From positions 235,447 to 299,446 of the forward strand of contig JAGVSM010004527.1 in NCBI GenBank assembly GCA_022494885.1: DNA of 64,000 nt, read 5' to 3'. The notes under the pieces are model-generated. The model saw nothing but the letters and a program-made list of their open reading frames with translations, had not been told where the DNA came from and searched no databases. The translations under genes and the position numbers were made by a program. This DNA is from Micrasema longulum (lineage: Eukaryota > Arthropoda > Insecta > Trichoptera > Brachycentridae). This document shows, in pieces, positions 63,005 through 64,000 of the stretch. Within the stretch, counting starts at the first letter, position 1; each line of letters starts with the position of its first letter.

Positions 63005-63780
63005 ATCGTATTTAGATTTATTTCAACAGAGAGGGAAAAAGTTTTCGAGAAGAAATTTGGAAGTCTAGGCATTTACAGGGCTTATGACCTGTCATTGGCT
63101 GGTTTAAGTGGCCACTTTACACACTGTGTAACATTCACCATTCTGCCCATGTTTGAACATCCACATTTCCTCAACTCTTATATCTGTTGACTTTTGTGAA
63201 GTGAAAAAGCTGAAAACCTTTATCACGTGGGTGAGATTCATCCGGCTGAACCAAATCACCTACTAGGCAACGCCTGGAAACAATTTTCCAATTTTTTATA
63301 CTTCTTTTTTTACCAGGTAGTAATTCAACAATGTTTGATTATGTCCAAATGCTTGCAGACTGGCTGGATTTCCTCCCTAGGGAGTTGTTCATATTTAGAT
63401 TTATTTCAACAGAGAGGGAAAAGGTTTTCGAGAAGAAATTTGGAAGTCTAGGCATTTACAGGGCTTATGACCTGTCATTGGCTGGTTTAGTGGCCACTTT
63501 ACACACTGTGTAACATTCACCATTCTGCCCATGTTTGAACATCCACATTTCCTCAACTCTTCCATCTGTTGACTTTTGTGAAGTGAAAGAGCTAAAACCT
63601 TTATCACGTGGGTGAGATTCATCCGGCTGAACCATAAGCCCTGTCAATGCCTAGACTTCCAAATTTCTTCTCGAAAACTTTTTCCCTCTCTGTTGAAATA
63701 AATCTAAATATGAACAACTCCCTAGGGAGGAAATCCAGCCAGTCTGCAAGCATTTGGACATAATCAAACATTGTCAAATA
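63005..63780. repeat. Family C array: two reverse units in tandem plus a near-perfect inverted end
   Basis: Two reverse units (63015-63330 and 63400-63630), joined by CCTCCCTAGGGAGTTGTTC, differ at only a few positions in about 230 bp. From 63632 the sequence is the reverse complement of 63331-63465 and nearly identical to it (TTCTCGAAAACTTTTTCCC, CTCCCTAGGGAGGAAATCC, CAGTCTGCAAGCATTTGG). The minus-strand frame through the centre of the second unit is open (GFSSFTSQKSTDGRVEEM, MFKHGQNGECYTVCKVAT). These are the youngest family C sequences in the window. Confidence 0.85.
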
Positions 63781-63894
63781 AATCGTCTTTAAATTTACAA
63801 TGACCTGATAAAAACTGCATATTCCAGTGATCCGGGATAACTCAAAAATATTTTAAGCGCTAAAAGTTTTAAGAAAAAAAAGGTAACCCTCCCT

Positions 63895-64000
63895 GAAGTG
63901 GAAGATTGTCGCTGGTTTGTCTAAATGTTTGTAGACAAAATACTGCAGTTTATCCCCTAAAGAGTCATTTAGATTAACAAATTACAACAGAGATGGAGAA
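63895..64000 (-). repeat. Family C, reverse unit cut by the window end
   Basis: GAAGATTGTCGCTGGTTTGT, CTAAATGTTTGTAGAC, CCCCTAAAGAGTCATTTAG and ATTACAACAGAGATGGAGAA follow the reverse order of a family C unit junction. The rest lies beyond 64000. Confidence 0.6.

Noticed and set aside
63005..63780. CRISPR-like or satellite array reading of the family C cluster
   Set aside because: Units are about 300-390 bp, variable in orientation and dispersed across the window in an animal-type genome.

Overview
The window looks like intergenic or intronic DNA from a large, strongly AT-rich animal genome, most likely an insect. The evidence is the mix of elements: several clades of non-LTR retrotransposon (CR1/L2-like, Jockey-like, RTE-like), a D34D mariner transposase, a piggyBac-type TTAA element, a Helitron-type end, hAT-like termini and tRNA-derived SINEs. 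I could not fix the order or species. I found no intact host gene, rRNA or functional tRNA. The open frames longer than 60 codons are retroelement relics, chance frames, or a few weak exon candidates (6.3, 15.5 and 45.3 kb).

Layout. 0-8 kb: minus-strand LINE relics, a 375-bp repeat in fold-back form (family C), an RTE-like LINE 3' half, a MITE with 27-bp TIRs, a broken mariner, and SINE-A joined to SINE-B. 8.3-12 kb: nearly featureless. 12-18.5 kb: an old MITE copy, a MITE with near-perfect 34-bp TIRs, Jockey-like LINE relics, a hammerhead-like motif and a long-hairpin element. 18.8-28.4 kb: family C, several LINE tails and a TTAA-flanked MITE. 28.4-32.4 kb: a minus-strand CR1/L2-like LINE (gag-like ORF1, endonuclease, RT) interrupted by a plus-strand RTE-like LINE and apparently by another LINE 3' end. 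32.6-39.7 kb: family C, nested SINE-B, a MITE, a second kind of hammerhead-like motif, SINE-A. 39.7-45 kb: mostly unassigned AT-rich DNA with a small GC-rich island and a cluster of ACGT motifs. 45-57.8 kb: dense SINE-A/SINE-B/family C, LINE tails, a Helitron-like element, and MITEs. 57.8-64 kb: LINE relics and a recent tandem plus inverted array of family C.

How the parts relate. SINE-A shares about 35-40 bp of 3' end, including GGAATGATGATGA, with the RTE-like LINE at 29.7-30.7 kb, so that LINE is its likely source of retrotransposition machinery. Family C is the most unusual component: a roughly 375-bp unit that occurs alone, head-to-tail, and as large inverted fold-backs, with one short reading frame kept open in several copies. 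Three short dispersed motifs carry hammerhead-ribozyme-like cores (CTGANGA, stem, GAAA, self-complementary 6-mer, closing stem). Family names (SINE-A/B/C; LINE-R, -F, -G, -D, -J; repeats C, E, H, K) are local to this report. All homology calls are by eye, without database search.
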